DNA of 64,000 bases, taken from NCBI GenBank assembly GCA_026391475.1, contig JAPLED010000123.1, positions 1-64,000 on the forward strand, in the 5' to 3' direction. A program made the translations under genes and the position numbers. Positions 39,181-50,286 of the stretch are shown here, piece after piece. The notes beneath the pieces are model-generated. The model worked only from the letters and a program-made list of their open reading frames with translations, ran no database searches and had not been told where the DNA came from. This stretch comes from Bacteroidia bacterium. GTDB lineage: Bacteria > Bacteroidota > Bacteroidia > Bacteroidales > VadinHA17. Every line of letters begins with the position of its first letter. Position 1 is the stretch's first letter.

Positions 39181-40206
39181 TTAGAATAACTTTCCCGGCA
39201 AATTATGCCCAAATTGTTTTCCAAGATGTTTATATGCATGTTCAGTTGCCTCGCGGCCTCTTGGTGTTCTTTTAAGATACCCCTCTTTAATCAGAAAAGG
39301 TTCGTAAACCTCCTCAATTGTTCCGCTTTCTTCTCCTACTGCAGTAGAGATTGTAGTCAAACCCACTGGCCCTCCGTTGAATTTATCTATTATTACGGAA
39401 AGAATCCTGTTGTCCATTTCATCGAGTCCATGCTGGTCTATATTCAGGGCTTGTAGACTATATTTCGTTATTTCGATATCTATTTCTCCTGATCCTTTTA
39501 CCTGGGCAAAATCCCTTATTCTTCTGAGAAGAGCGTTTGCAATTCTTGGAGTACCTCGGCTTCTTCTTGCTATTTCGACAGCAGCCTCTTCATCAATTTT
39601 TACATTTAATATTCCTGCCGATCTTTTAACTATACCTGTAAGTATCTCGTGATCATAATATTCAAGATGGAACTTGATGCCAAACCTCGCTCTCAATGGA
39701 CTTGTAAGAAGACCCGAGCGAGTGGTTGCACCGATGAGGGTAAAATTATTAAGTGTTAATTGTACAGATCTTGCACTTGGTCCTTTGTCGATCATGATAT
39801 CAATCTGGAAATCTTCCATTGCAGAATAGAGATACTCCTCAACAACAGGGCTCAAACGGTGAATTTCATCTATAAACAGAACATCTCCTTCCTGAAGATT
39901 GGTGAGCAACCCGGCAAGGTCGCCAGGTTTATCCAGAACCGGTCCCGAAGTAACGCGAAGGTTAACCTGCAACTCATTTGCGATAATTGTGGCCAGGGTT
40001 GTTTTACCCAGTCCGGGAGGGCCATGTAACAAGACGTGGTCGAGAGATTCACCTCTCTGTTTTGCTGCTGTCACAAATACAACAAGATTTTCAATTACCT
40101 GCTTTTGTCCTTTGAAATCGCTGAAGCTTAATGGACGGAGCTGCTTTTCAAATTCCTTATCGTTAACTGAGATATTATCCTTTCTGATATTGAGATTTTC
40201 TTCCAT
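39181..40206 (-). CDS. ruvB: Holliday junction helicase RuvB
   Basis: [70 protein letters not shown]. Confidence 0.98.
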   Translation of the reverse strand: MEENLNIRKDNISVNDKEFEKQLRPLSFSDFKGQKQVIENLVVFVTAAKQRGESLDHVLLHGPPGLGKTTLATIIANELQVNLRVTSGPVLDKPGDLAGLLTNLQEGDVLFIDEIHRLSPVVEEYLYSAMEDFQIDIMIDKGPSARSVQLTLNNFTLIGATTRSGLLTSPLRARFGIKFHLEYYDHEILTGIVKRSAGILNVKIDEEAAVEIARRSRGTPRIANALLRRIRDFAQVKGSGEIDIEITKYSLQALNIDQHGLDEMDNRILSVIIDKFNGGPVGLTTISTAVGEESGTIEEVYEPFLIKEGYLKRTPRGREATEHAYKHLGKQFGHNLPGKLF

Positions 40207-40218
40207 AAAGCAATGTAA

Positions 40219-41772
40219 CTATTTAATCAGCTTTGTGTCGCTTTCAGGAAGCTTAATTCCGACCCCGTTAATACTTATCTCCACATCATTTTTATATGCA
40301 ATTACAAGCACAGGTATTCCTTCTTCGTCAAATTTCTTCCAGGTTTTCTCCCTTATACCCATCTGGAAAAACTGTTCTTCTTTTATTTTCCCGTTTTCGT
40401 AGTAATAACTTTGCTGTCCATTAGGATTGCCCTGTACAAAGTTTCCCTTGGATTTTAATTTTCCATTGGTGTAATATGCTCTCCATACACCATCTTTTAA
40501 CCCTATGATAAATTTTCCTTCTTCTGTAAAGTCGCCTGATTTATATTTCCATTCGCCGTTCTTCTCTCCATCAGAGTACTGTCCCTGTGTAATAATTTCA
40601 CCCGTTACAGAGTATTCCGTGCATGATCCGTCGCGTTGTCCCTGGAAATATTCCTCTTCCCTCAGCAGTGCACCGTTATCATAATACCATTTCCACAATC
40701 CGTCGGGGCGGCCGTTATTATAAGTACCTGTTTGCTCTATCTTTTCTGATATGTTGTAGAATTTCCACATGCCTGAGCGTCTGTTATCCGTAAATTGGCC
40801 TTCGGCCTGGACTTTTAAATTTGAATAAAAATCTTTCCATTTACCGTTGCGGTTTCCGGCTTCATCAATAATACCTTCAGACAGCATTAATCCGTTATCG
40901 TTGTAAATGAAAGCATTAATAACTTTACTATCTTTTCCATATTCCCGGTGAATACCGACAGGAACCTTATTACGGTAGGGGCCGCTATAAATCAGTTTTC
41001 CATCCTGATCATATTTATTAACTATTTCGATATCGGGTTCATCTTCAACCCTGGATTTCACAATTGAGCCATTTTCATACAGCATTGTAAGTACAAGCTT
41101 TCCCCGGTTATCATATTCCTTATAATAACTATGCATGAGGTCGTCTTTATATGTTTTTTCAGATTTTATTCCTCCGTTGGGATAGAATTCCTTCCATTCG
41201 CCCTGTTTCAGACCTTTATTGTCTGTTCTGTTTATTCTTTCCCGGCTGACAAGAAAATCATTATTATATTCAAACAAGGTTATAATATTTCCTTCTTTGT
41301 CATATTCCTTTGATAAGCCCTCCTTTTTTCCACCGTTATATGCAATAGTCTGCTGGATTTTACCATCGGGGAAACAGATAGATGCAGTACCCTCTTTTCT
41401 GTCGCCTGCAAAAAGTTCTTTCGACCATAAATAAACCCCTATTGAGGGATCCTTTTTATATTTATAATACCAGCCGTTCTTTTTTCCTACCAGGTAGTTT
41501 ATTTTCTCTGTTGTGTCGCCTGCCTGATCGTAAAATATCCATATACTGTCAAGAAGAAAATTGGATCTTCGCCCCTCAGATTTTTTTATTCCTGTAACAT
41601 AATAACTCTTCCAGAATCCTTCAGGCCTTCCATTTTTAATTAATCCTTCGCTTGATACAGTCCCGTTCGGATATTTAAATATCTGATAACCATCTTTTAA
41701 AGTTCCGTTTTCCTGAGCAGAACCAATTTTACTGATTAAAATAAAAACTATAAAAACAGTAATCCGTTTCAT
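40219..41772 (-). CDS. MORN-like/YwqK-family repeat protein, secreted
   Basis: Signal peptide and about 15 repeats of type G.W..YY.NG.L..EG.Y..G...G. Confidence 0.85.
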   Translation of the reverse strand: MKRITVFIVFILISKIGSAQENGTLKDGYQIFKYPNGTVSSEGLIKNGRPEGFWKSYYVTGIKKSEGRRSNFLLDSIWIFYDQAGDTTEKINYLVGKKNGWYYKYKKDPSIGVYLWSKELFAGDRKEGTASICFPDGKIQQTIAYNGGKKEGLSKEYDKEGNIITLFEYNNDFLVSRERINRTDNKGLKQGEWKEFYPNGGIKSEKTYKDDLMHSYYKEYDNRGKLVLTMLYENGSIVKSRVEDEPDIEIVNKYDQDGKLIYSGPYRNKVPVGIHREYGKDSKVINAFIYNDNGLMLSEGIIDEAGNRNGKWKDFYSNLKVQAEGQFTDNRRSGMWKFYNISEKIEQTGTYNNGRPDGLWKWYYDNGALLREEEYFQGQRDGSCTEYSVTGEIITQGQYSDGEKNGEWKYKSGDFTEEGKFIIGLKDGVWRAYYTNGKLKSKGNFVQGNPNGQQSYYYENGKIKEEQFFQMGIREKTWKKFDEEGIPVLVIAYKNDVEISINGVGIKLPESDTKLIK

Positions 41773-41775
41773 GAT

Positions 41776-42729
41776 TTAAAGACCAAGTTTTTCAGATATT
41801 TCCATCATTCTTCTTATAGGCTTTTGAGCTTTCAGAAGGACATCCATATCGATAATGATTTCAGGCTTTTCGTTTTTAAGACAATTAAATATTTTTTCCA
41901 TTGTTATAAGCTTCATAAAACTGCATTCGCTGCAACCACATGTTGAATCTCTTGGTGGAGCAGGAATATAAGTTTTACCAGGGTTTTCCTTTTTCATCTG
42001 ATGAATTATACCAGCTTCTGTTGCAACAATATAGCATTTTCCATTATCTTTCATCGTAAATTGCAATAATGAAGATGTAGAGCCGATATAATCTGCAACC
42101 ATCCTGATGGGTAATTCACATTCAGGATGGACTATAATTTTAGCATCCGGGTTTTCTTTCTTTAATTTAATAATTGCTTCCAGAGAAAATTCTTCATGCA
42201 CATGGCATGCACCATTCCAGATAACCATATCACGTCCTGTTTTATTAAGAACATAATTTCCAAGGTTACGGTCTGGAGCAAAGATAATTTTTTCATAACG
42301 AGGAAGTGATTCAACTATCTGAATTGCATTTGAAGATGTACATATAATATCAGACAATGCTTTTATTTCAGCATTAGTATTAACATACGAGACAATTGTT
42401 CTACCCTGGTTATCCTTAATAAATCCTTCAAAATCACCTGCCTTGCATGAATCTGCAAGAGAACATCCTGCATTAATATCGGGAAGAAGCACCTTTTTCT
42501 CCGGAGCAAGTATTTTAGCTGTTTCTGCCATAAACTTAACACCTGCAAAAAGTATAACGTCTGCATTATTTGATGCCGCTTTTTGTGAAAGAGCAAGACT
42601 GTCTCCGACAAAATCAGCAATATCCTGAATATCTCCAGTTTGGTAATAGTGAGCAAGAATGATTGCATTTTTTTCTACTTTCATTCTTTTTATTTCAGAT
42701 ATATAATGTTCTGATGATTGTTTTTTCAT
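41776..42729 (-). CDS. nadA: quinolinate synthase
   Basis: ILAHYYQTGDIQDIADFVGDSLALS, FAGVKFMAETAKIL, VHPECELPI, GCSECSFMKL. Confidence 0.97.
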   Translation of the reverse strand: MKKQSSEHYISEIKRMKVEKNAIILAHYYQTGDIQDIADFVGDSLALSQKAASNNADVILFAGVKFMAETAKILAPEKKVLLPDINAGCSLADSCKAGDFEGFIKDNQGRTIVSYVNTNAEIKALSDIICTSSNAIQIVESLPRYEKIIFAPDRNLGNYVLNKTGRDMVIWNGACHVHEEFSLEAIIKLKKENPDAKIIVHPECELPIRMVADYIGSTSSLLQFTMKDNGKCYIVATEAGIIHQMKKENPGKTYIPAPPRDSTCGCSECSFMKLITMEKIFNCLKNEKPEIIIDMDVLLKAQKPIRRMMEISEKLGL

Positions 42730-43358
42730 TCTGCTTCCAAAATTTCTAATGGATAAACTTAATCAATATAATTTTAATGATTTTCACCTCACCCTGCTTT
42801 TCTTTTTTTTATTAACATCATAATATTTTTATATATAAATATTTAATTTATTTATGATAATAATAATATGCTGTTAATAGTGTTGATATAAAAGTCAGAT
42901 TTTTATTTTTATTTTCATTATTACAACTGTATTAACAACTTTTCAACAGCTCAAAAAATATACCATTTTTGAAAATCAGCTGATTAGTAAACTAATTAAC
43001 AACTGTTAAGATAAGATTATTGATATTGCCAATAAAGCAAAAGTAAAGTTTTTAAGGTTTATTTCAGGTTCATATTTTTACTTTATTTTCTTAAAACTTT
43101 ATTCCTTGCAGCATTCTATACTATGAAACAAATAAAATAGTTGAAAAAAAAGGAGTTTATGAATTTTAATCATCCGTTGTTTACATGTTATTAACAATAA
43201 TATGATTTAACATATCTTTTCTAAACAATTACATTGTTGTTTTGTTACTGTAATATATATGTGCATTCTTAAAAGATATTAAAATATTTTTTTCTTTTAA
43301 TTAATCAATTATATTAATTTGCGTTCTGTTCACAGAAATCTTATTAAAAGACAATCAA
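42730..43358. other. AT-rich divergent intergenic region; weak oriC candidate
   Basis: 629 bp without genes between divergent nadA and rpiB; cluster of DnaA-box-like nonamers each 2-3 mismatches from TTATCCACA: TTATTAACA 42809, TGTTAATAG 42872 + TGTTGATAT 42881, GTATTAACA 42929, TTTTCAACA 42940, TTATTAACA 43188. No canonical box seen. Confidence 0.3.
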
Positions 43359-43805
43359 TTGAAAAAGAAAAAGATAGCAATAGTATCAGATCATGCCGGT
43401 TATTTCCTGAAGGGAAAAATATTAAGTTATCTTATTAAGGAAAAGCATGATGTTAAAGATTTTGGTTGTACATCAGAGGAAACGGTCGATTATCCTGATT
43501 TTGGTCATCCTCTGGCAAACACTGTTTCTGCAGGAGAATATGAAATGGGAATATCTATTTGCGGGACAGGAAATGGAATGAATATGACTGTAAATAAGCA
43601 TCCGGGAATAAGAAGTGCTATATGCTGGAACGAAGAAATAAGTCGATTGGCCCGGGCACATAACGATGCAAATATTTGTGCGTTACCAGGAAGGTTTATC
43701 TCGGAATCTGAAGCATATCTGATTGTAAAAACATTCATCAACACATCATTTGAAGGAGGCCGACATAAAAGAAGGATAGATAAGATCTCATTAAAAATGT
43801 ATTAA
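43359..43805 (+). CDS. rpiB: ribose-5-phosphate isomerase B (TTG start)
   Basis: IAIVSDHAGYFLKGKI, DFGCTSEETVDYPDFGHPLA, ICGTGNGMNMTVNKHPGIRSAIC. Confidence 0.93.
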   Translation: MKKKKIAIVSDHAGYFLKGKILSYLIKEKHDVKDFGCTSEETVDYPDFGHPLANTVSAGEYEMGISICGTGNGMNMTVNKHPGIRSAICWNEEISRLARAHNDANICALPGRFISESEAYLIVKTFINTSFEGGRHKRRIDKISLKMY

Positions 43806-43806
43806 T

Positions 43807-44247
43807 ATGCTTTCAAACTCATGCAGATACGGCATTCGGGCTGTCATTTATTTAGCAAGTCAACCATTGTCAAGCGGAAAAACCGGTATCAGGAAAATAA
43901 GCAGCGATCTTGATCTTCCGACACCATTTCTTGCAAAGATTCTTCAGCAGTTGGCAAAACATAAAATTCTCAGTTCCTCAAAAGGGCCTCATGGAGGATT
44001 TTCCCTTGTAAAAGATCCCCGGAAGATTACCTTACTTGATATTGTAAATACAATTGACGGAAAAAATGTTTTTACTAATTGTGTTGTGCATAACGGCTCG
44101 TGTGAATGTGTAGAAAAGGATAAAAAACACTGTCCGCTTCATGAGGATTATGAAAAGATAAGAGCGGATCTTATTAAACTATTCAGCAATAAAACAATAT
44201 ATGACCTGGTAAAAAAGTCAGACAATGCAGAATTAATTACTATCTGA
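43807..44247 (+). CDS. Rrf2-family transcriptional regulator
   Basis: YGIRAVIYLASQP, PTPFLAKILQQLAKHKILSSSKGPHGGFSL, Cys cluster CVVHNGSCECVEKDKKHC. Confidence 0.92.
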   Translation: MLSNSCRYGIRAVIYLASQPLSSGKTGIRKISSDLDLPTPFLAKILQQLAKHKILSSSKGPHGGFSLVKDPRKITLLDIVNTIDGKNVFTNCVVHNGSCECVEKDKKHCPLHEDYEKIRADLIKLFSNKTIYDLVKKSDNAELITI

Positions 44248-44635
44248 TCGTTTCTTTTATCAAAGGTTTAATCCATAGCCATAATAAAAGAGAAACGAGA
44301 ATCCCGGCTGAATTAAAAAGGACATCATAAAAACTTGCGAAACGGCTGATAGTAAGAGTTGACTGCAAAATTTCCATTAAGATGCCATAGAAAAAAGGAA
44401 TAAGAGCTATCAAAAATAAACTTCCGGTACTTTTTAAGGTTTTCCTGTATTCAAAGATAATGACCGACATCAGACCGAAATACATTCCGAAGTGCACAAT
44501 TTTATCGACGAATGGGGTATTAAAAAATGAAACTTTATCAAACGTATCAGAACTTGCAAGGCTCAGATACATAATAATCAGAGCCACAAGAATTGAGAAC
44601 ATATTCCTCTTTATCATTTTTAAAGTTTGATGCAA
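44240..44635 (-). CDS. VanZ-family protein
   Basis: 4-TM protein; DKIVHFGMYFGLM...YGILMEILQSTL. Confidence 0.85.
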   Translation of the reverse strand: MHQTLKMIKRNMFSILVALIIMYLSLASSDTFDKVSFFNTPFVDKIVHFGMYFGLMSVIIFEYRKTLKSTGSLFLIALIPFFYGILMEILQSTLTISRFASFYDVLFNSAGILVSLLLWLWIKPLIKETIR

Positions 44636-44691
44636 ATTTAGTAATATAGTGGTATTTTATTTATATAATTACATTTTTGCATTTTTAAATG

Positions 44692-45828
44692 ATGGCAGGG
44701 ATATATATACACATACCATTTTGTAAAAAGCTCTGTTTTTATTGTGACTTCTATCACATAATTTCATCTGATGATAATTCTGCATTTGTCGATACTTTGC
44801 TGACGGAAGCTTCATTGAGGCAGGATTATCTGGGAACCGAAGCAGTATCAACTATATATTTTGGCGGTGGCACTCCGTCGGTATTTTCGATAAAAGAACT
44901 AGGTAAAATCTTAGATGGAATAAATAAAATTTTCAGAGTAGAAGAAAATTGTGAAATAACCATCGAACTAAACCCGGATGATGTTAATTCAATTTATTTA
45001 GACGGTCTTAAGAAGCTTAATATTAACAGGATCAGTTTAGGTATTCAATCATGGAGGGATTCAGATCTGAAAATGCTGAACCGGCGACACAACTCAGCCC
45101 AGGCAGCTATGGCACTTAAGGAAACTTTTAATGCAGGATTTGAAAATGTAACGATTGACCTGATTTATGGAATTCCCGGGATGAGTGTTCAGGAATGGGC
45201 ATCAAATCTTGATTTTTCCTTTTCATTTGATATAAAACACCTCTCTGCGTATCACCTTACATTTGAGCCCGGAACAGTATTAGGGAAGATGCTGGAGAAA
45301 GGGCTGATATCTGAAATTGAAGAAGAAGAAAGTGCATCCCTTTTCAATACACTTATAGAAAAATCAGAATCAGCCGGTTTTATTCATTATGAGATTTCAA
45401 ATTTTGGCAAACCCGGTTATTTCTCAGTTCATAATTCAAATTACTGGAAACAGGTCAATTACCTTGGCCTTGGTCCGTCGGCACACTCATTTAACGGATA
45501 TTCACGCCAATGGAATATCAGTGATGTAAAGGGTTATATTAAATCTGTTAATACCGGGAAATCATTTTTTGAAAAAGAAGAACTTGATATAAAAGCCCGT
45601 TTTAACGAATATATAATGACGTCCCTGAGAACAATGTGGGGCATTGATCTTGAATATATTGAGAAGACTTTTGAAAAAGAAGGTTATGACTATGTTGTAA
45701 ATCTTGCCGGGAAATTCAGAGATTATGGATTGATGAAACAGGATAAAAAAACCCTGGTTCTTACAAACCAGGGAAAGATGATATCCGATAATATTATATC
45801 TGAGTTTATGATGCCGGGTGATGTCTAG
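44692..45828 (+). CDS. hemW: HemW-like radical SAM heme chaperone
   Basis: GIYIHIPFCKKLCFYCDF, YFGGGTPSVFS, RISLGIQSW, DLIYGIPGMS, YLGLGPSAHSF. Confidence 0.93.
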   Translation: MAGIYIHIPFCKKLCFYCDFYHIISSDDNSAFVDTLLTEASLRQDYLGTEAVSTIYFGGGTPSVFSIKELGKILDGINKIFRVEENCEITIELNPDDVNSIYLDGLKKLNINRISLGIQSWRDSDLKMLNRRHNSAQAAMALKETFNAGFENVTIDLIYGIPGMSVQEWASNLDFSFSFDIKHLSAYHLTFEPGTVLGKMLEKGLISEIEEEESASLFNTLIEKSESAGFIHYEISNFGKPGYFSVHNSNYWKQVNYLGLGPSAHSFNGYSRQWNISDVKGYIKSVNTGKSFFEKEELDIKARFNEYIMTSLRTMWGIDLEYIEKTFEKEGYDYVVNLAGKFRDYGLMKQDKKTLVLTNQGKMISDNIISEFMMPGDV

Positions 45829-46734
45829 TTATCTTTTGGAAAGCATAAAATTTGTGCGGCCGATAATGTTATCTTCAAGGTAAAGCTCAACACTGTAATT
45901 GCCGATTATAAAATCGCCAGTATTATCCAGAAAGATACACATTTCAACATCCTGATTTATATAATCCACCTCCCGGGTGGAAGAATATATTGTTTTATTT
46001 CCTTTATAATTAAAAAGATTATCCGGGCTGCTTGTTATTACAAGAGAGTCGGGTCTTATTACTCTCATAAATACCTTCTTTGGACCGGCTTTAGCCAACG
46101 GGTTCTCACGAAGCGTGAAACATATTCTGAGCTTATCGAGAAGATTTATCCGCGTTGTCTCTTTTCTCTTCTTGTTCAAAGAAACGGCGACAATGTCTTT
46201 AGCCTGAATGACTGAAGCAATTTCAACTTTGGTACTTAACTCCTCTTTGACCTTTGAGAGCTCAGTATTAGTATTCCGGACCTGTGTAATTTGCTGCAGG
46301 ATTTCAGTATTTGCGGCAACAAGGATTTTATTTTTGCTATTAAGAGAATCAATTTGAACAATATAATTTTTCATTATTTCGCGCATTGTTGTGATCTCAC
46401 TCTTATATTTTTTTATCAACTGGATGTTTGATGCATTAACTGATAATAGCTGAACAATCCTCGTTCTTTCCTTATACAGACCTGCATTGAGACTATCGTT
46501 ATTAGTTTTTAAAGTATCATAACCTACAACCATAAGTCTTAATTCATTTGCCAGGGAGTCTTTTTCCTGGGTAAGGACAGTTTCCATTTCTACCATTTTG
46601 TTTTTCTGGTCGAAATACATAAAGATCAGAAAAATAAGGGCTCCGGCCATAATAATTGATGCGGCGATCATACCAATAGGAAGGCTTTTTTTCGTTTCCT
46701 GTTCTATAGGAGTAATATTTTTTGTGTCTGTCAT
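45829..46734 (-). CDS. uncharacterised membrane-anchored coiled-coil protein
   Basis: One N-terminal TM helix (IGMIAASIIMAGALIFLIFMYF) then long coiled coil. Confidence 0.75.
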   Translation of the reverse strand: MTDTKNITPIEQETKKSLPIGMIAASIIMAGALIFLIFMYFDQKNKMVEMETVLTQEKDSLANELRLMVVGYDTLKTNNDSLNAGLYKERTRIVQLLSVNASNIQLIKKYKSEITTMREIMKNYIVQIDSLNSKNKILVAANTEILQQITQVRNTNTELSKVKEELSTKVEIASVIQAKDIVAVSLNKKRKETTRINLLDKLRICFTLRENPLAKAGPKKVFMRVIRPDSLVITSSPDNLFNYKGNKTIYSSTREVDYINQDVEMCIFLDNTGDFIIGNYSVELYLEDNIIGRTNFMLSKR

Positions 46735-46851
46735 TTATATAATTGTGTTTAAAGGTTTCGTGAGCAAAGATAATAATATCCTGATAATTATCATAATATC
46801 CAATTCATTGATTAAATTTCCTCAATTCAGAAACAGGTTATTATTAGAACT

Positions 46852-47721
46852 ATGAAATACATTGGTGCACACGTGAGCGCGTCAGGCGGAGTTGAAAACG
46901 CTCCGGTAAATGCAAACTCAATAGGAGCGAAGGCTTTTGCCCTCTTTACAAAGAATCAGAGACAATGGTTCTCTAATCCTCTTTCAAAAGCAAACATAAA
47001 AGCATTCAGGGAGAACTGTGAGAAGTACGATTATAAACCATTCCAGATACTTCCTCATGATAGCTACCTGATTAATCTGGGTCATCCGGAAGAAGAACCT
47101 TTGGAAAAGTCAAGAGCCTCGTTTCTTGATGAGATGCAAAGATGTGAACTGCTTGGTCTCGACAAACTGAATTTTCATCCTGGTAGCCATCTTAATTCAA
47201 TAGGGATTGAAGAATGCCTCAAAAGAATAGCAGAATCTATAAATATTGTTCTTGGGAAAACAAAGGGGGTTACGGCAGTAATTGAGAACACTGCTGGTCA
47301 GGGAACTAACCTGGGGCATACTTTTGAACAGCTATGGGCCATAATTGATAGTGTTGAAGATAAATCAAGAGTAGGAGTTTGTATTGACACTTGCCATGCT
47401 TTTGCTTCCGGATATGATGTTAAATCACCGGAAGGATTTAAAAAAACTTTTGAGAAATTCAATGAAATTATTGGTTTTGAATTTCTTAAAGGGATGCATC
47501 TCAATGATTCAAAAAAGGAATTTGCTACAAGAGTAGACCGCCATGAAAATATCGGAAAAGGATTCATGGGAGAGGATGTTTTCAGAATGCTGATGAATGA
47601 CAGCCGTTTTGATAATATTCCTCTGATACTTGAAACACCCGAGGAGTCACTCTGGGAGGCTGAGATTAAGAAACTTTATTCTTATGTTACACCTCATATC
47701 ACCGAGGAGAGAAGGGGGTAA
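46852..47721 (+). CDS. nfo: deoxyribonuclease IV (AP endonuclease)
   Basis: [60 protein letters not shown]. Confidence 0.96.
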   Translation: MKYIGAHVSASGGVENAPVNANSIGAKAFALFTKNQRQWFSNPLSKANIKAFRENCEKYDYKPFQILPHDSYLINLGHPEEEPLEKSRASFLDEMQRCELLGLDKLNFHPGSHLNSIGIEECLKRIAESINIVLGKTKGVTAVIENTAGQGTNLGHTFEQLWAIIDSVEDKSRVGVCIDTCHAFASGYDVKSPEGFKKTFEKFNEIIGFEFLKGMHLNDSKKEFATRVDRHENIGKGFMGEDVFRMLMNDSRFDNIPLILETPEESLWEAEIKKLYSYVTPHITEERRG

Positions 47722-48504
47722 TTATTTCTCAAGAAGCTTATCAATATCAATTTCTTTAAGCTTTGCTTTTGTCGCTTTATAGCCAATCGAAAAGAGCTCA
47801 TCGGCTTTTTCCGGATCGAGGATCTTGTAATTCCTTAATTCAGGAGGAGCGACTAAAAGATCAAATTTCTTTGCTTTTTCGATAATTTCTTTTGACATAC
47901 TTAGCATGAAAGTCCTTTCGGCAATATTGATCAGGCCGCTGACTTTTTCAACGTAACCAACCGGATTAACGAACGAACCAATAAGAATTTTGCATTTATT
48001 CTCAATTGGTTTAACGGGCAGATTATCAAGAACACCTCCATCAACATAGCAAATATTATTGATCATTACCGGCCGAAAAAGCACGGGGATGCTTGCTGAA
48101 GCAATAACCGGATCAAGCAGATCGCCTGTTGAAAAGTATACTGCCTTACCGTTATTAAGATCAGTTGCTGATACATACAAAGGAATTTTAAGCTCTTCAA
48201 ATGTTTTTGAACGTAAGCAGTTTTTCAATATTTTAATTACACCACCAATTTGCAATAATCCCTCCCTCGGTAGTGCAGGGCGCAGAAAGTCAAGCCGGCT
48301 GCCGGAATTCATTATTTTATGGATCTCTTTTGGAGTATGGCCATCGGCATATAAGACACCGGCCAATGCACCGGCACTGGTTCCTGATATTACATCGGGA
48401 TAGATTCCGGCATCATTTAAAGCCTGAATCACTCCAAGATGTGCAAAACCCCTTGCACCTCCGCCGCTTAACACAAGTCCGATTTTATATTGTTTCCCCG
48501 ACAT
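47722..48504 (-). CDS. patatin-like phospholipase
   Basis: GLVLSGGGARGFAHLGVIQAL, ISGTSAGALAG, YVDGGVLDNLP. Confidence 0.95.
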   Translation of the reverse strand: MSGKQYKIGLVLSGGGARGFAHLGVIQALNDAGIYPDVISGTSAGALAGVLYADGHTPKEIHKIMNSGSRLDFLRPALPREGLLQIGGVIKILKNCLRSKTFEELKIPLYVSATDLNNGKAVYFSTGDLLDPVIASASIPVLFRPVMINNICYVDGGVLDNLPVKPIENKCKILIGSFVNPVGYVEKVSGLINIAERTFMLSMSKEIIEKAKKFDLLVAPPELRNYKILDPEKADELFSIGYKATKAKLKEIDIDKLLEK

Positions 48505-48528
48505 TAAAATAATTCTTTAAGATACCTA

Positions 48529-49818
48529 TCAGATCAAAAAATCAACAAGCAATTTAATATTAAGAAAAGTAACAATACCGGCGATAACCGATAAAACACC
48601 AATAAGAAAAGGACTATTAACATATTTCCCCATAACCTTTTTTGATGAGGTGAGGTAGATCTGAATTGCAACGGTAAACGGAAGCTGAATGCTTAAAAAT
48701 ACCTGCGACAATATTAGGCCTTTAAACGGATTCCCTATAAAAAAGATCAATATTAAAGCCCCCACCAGAGAAATAATAATTCCAATTCTGGAATGGTTAT
48801 CCTTTACATCATAAGGCTCCTTATACATTCCGGAGACTATCGACCCGCCTGCCATTCCCGATGTAATAGAAGAAGCAACTCCGGCAAAGAGAAGAGCAAC
48901 GGCAAAAACAACAGAAGCATTTAATCCCAGCAATGGCTCCAGAAGTCTTTCTGCCTGTTGAAGCTCATCAACTTTCTGGCTGTTTTTAAAAAACGTTGCG
49001 GCAGCAATGATGATCATGGCGCTATTGATTGCCCAACCGATTATCATGGAAAACAATGTATCGGCAAATTCAAATTTCAATTGCTTTTTAATTATCTTTT
49101 CATCCTGCAGATTCCATTTGCGGCTTTGTATTACTTCCGAATGAAGAAAAAGGTTGTGGGGCATCACCACTGCACCAAGGACACTCATCAGTAACAACAT
49201 TGAACCTTCAGGGATTGATGGTTTTACCCAGGAGATTCCTGCCGTAACCCAATCGACATCAACCAGAAACAGCTCATACAAAAATGATATTCCAATAATT
49301 GAAACAAATCCGATTATCCACTTTTCGATCTTTCTGTAAGAATTTGTGAAGAGCATAATGATAACAAAAATAGTAACAAGGACTGCACTAATTTTTGTCG
49401 GAACATCAAAGAGCATGTTTAATGCAATAGAGCCACCTAGAATTTCAGCAAGAGAGGTCGAGACTGAGGCAAGTACAGCAAAGGAGAGAATAGCTTTTGA
49501 GACCTTCGGATGAATGTATATTGTAGCCGCTTCAGAAAGACAAAGTCCGGTTGCTATACCTAAATGTGCAACGTTATGTTGCAGAACAATTAGCATTATT
49601 GTTGATAAAGATACAATCCACAGAAGAGTATAGCCATAACCGGAACCGGTTGCAATATTTGCAGCCCAGTTCCCCGGATCGATAAAACCGACAGTTACCA
49701 GCAGACCTGGACCAATATATTTGAAAATATCAAGTGCCCCGAAAGAAGGGGTATGATCTTTTCTTTTCAAATCTTTTAATAACCCGAAGGAGTTAAATAG
49801 ATTCTTAATATTCAACAT
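48529..49818 (-). CDS. Nramp-family divalent metal transporter
   Basis: GPGLLVTVGFIDPGNWAANIATGSGYGYTLLWI, AVVMPHNLFLHSEVIQSRKW. Confidence 0.95.
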   Translation of the reverse strand: MLNIKNLFNSFGLLKDLKRKDHTPSFGALDIFKYIGPGLLVTVGFIDPGNWAANIATGSGYGYTLLWIVSLSTIMLIVLQHNVAHLGIATGLCLSEAATIYIHPKVSKAILSFAVLASVSTSLAEILGGSIALNMLFDVPTKISAVLVTIFVIIMLFTNSYRKIEKWIIGFVSIIGISFLYELFLVDVDWVTAGISWVKPSIPEGSMLLLMSVLGAVVMPHNLFLHSEVIQSRKWNLQDEKIIKKQLKFEFADTLFSMIIGWAINSAMIIIAAATFFKNSQKVDELQQAERLLEPLLGLNASVVFAVALLFAGVASSITSGMAGGSIVSGMYKEPYDVKDNHSRIGIIISLVGALILIFFIGNPFKGLILSQVFLSIQLPFTVAIQIYLTSSKKVMGKYVNSPFLIGVLSVIAGIVTFLNIKLLVDFLI

Positions 49819-49947
49819 ATTGGATATCTTCGATTCTCATTCTGCAAATCCTGCAATAGCAAAATAAACCAAAACAAATATAAACAATGATAATGAAAAT
49901 TATTACCGTCAGATAATTGGCTGTAATATTCTGTAATTATTATAATT

Positions 49948-50280
49948 TTGATAGATAAAGTAATGCAAATCAGAATTAAAAAGAACAATATGCAATTTTT
50001 ACTGATAGCTTATGATGGTACTGATCCGGAAGCGCCGGAACGAAGACTAAAAGTTCGTGAAGAACATCTGGAAAAAATCGCCAGACTGAAAAAAAGAGGA
50101 GAATGTTTGTTTGGCGGAGCTATTCTCGATGAGGCAGGTAAAATGATCGGATCAATGATTGTATATGATTTTCCTGACCGTCAGTCGCTGGATGCGAGGC
50201 TGAAAGGGGAACTATATATAACCGAAGGAGTCTGGGAAAAAATTGAAATACAACCTTTCCGTCTTGCCAGAATAGAATAA
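49948..50280 (+). CDS. YciI-family protein
   Basis: FLLIAYDGTDPEAPERRLKVREEHLEKIARLKKRGECLFGGAILDEAGKMIGSMIVYDFPDRQSLD. Confidence 0.9.
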   Translation: MIDKVMQIRIKKNNMQFLLIAYDGTDPEAPERRLKVREEHLEKIARLKKRGECLFGGAILDEAGKMIGSMIVYDFPDRQSLDARLKGELYITEGVWEKIEIQPFRLARIE

Positions 50281-50286
50281 AGTGTT

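Noticed and set aside
39899-40402. 167 aa plus-strand ORF spanning the ruvB/MORN-protein junction
   Set aside because: Antisense to two confident genes; no start-site signal or domain.
40219-41772. Toxin-antitoxin system (YwqK-family proteins are often labelled antitoxins)
   Set aside because: The protein is a secreted MORN-like repeat protein; neighbours are ruvB and nadA and there is no toxin candidate.
27066-49324. TTATCCAC matches at ~27070 (in ade) and ~49315 (in the Nramp gene) as DnaA boxes
   Set aside because: Isolated 8-mer matches inside coding sequence; each fails at the last base of TTATCCACA and there is no cluster.
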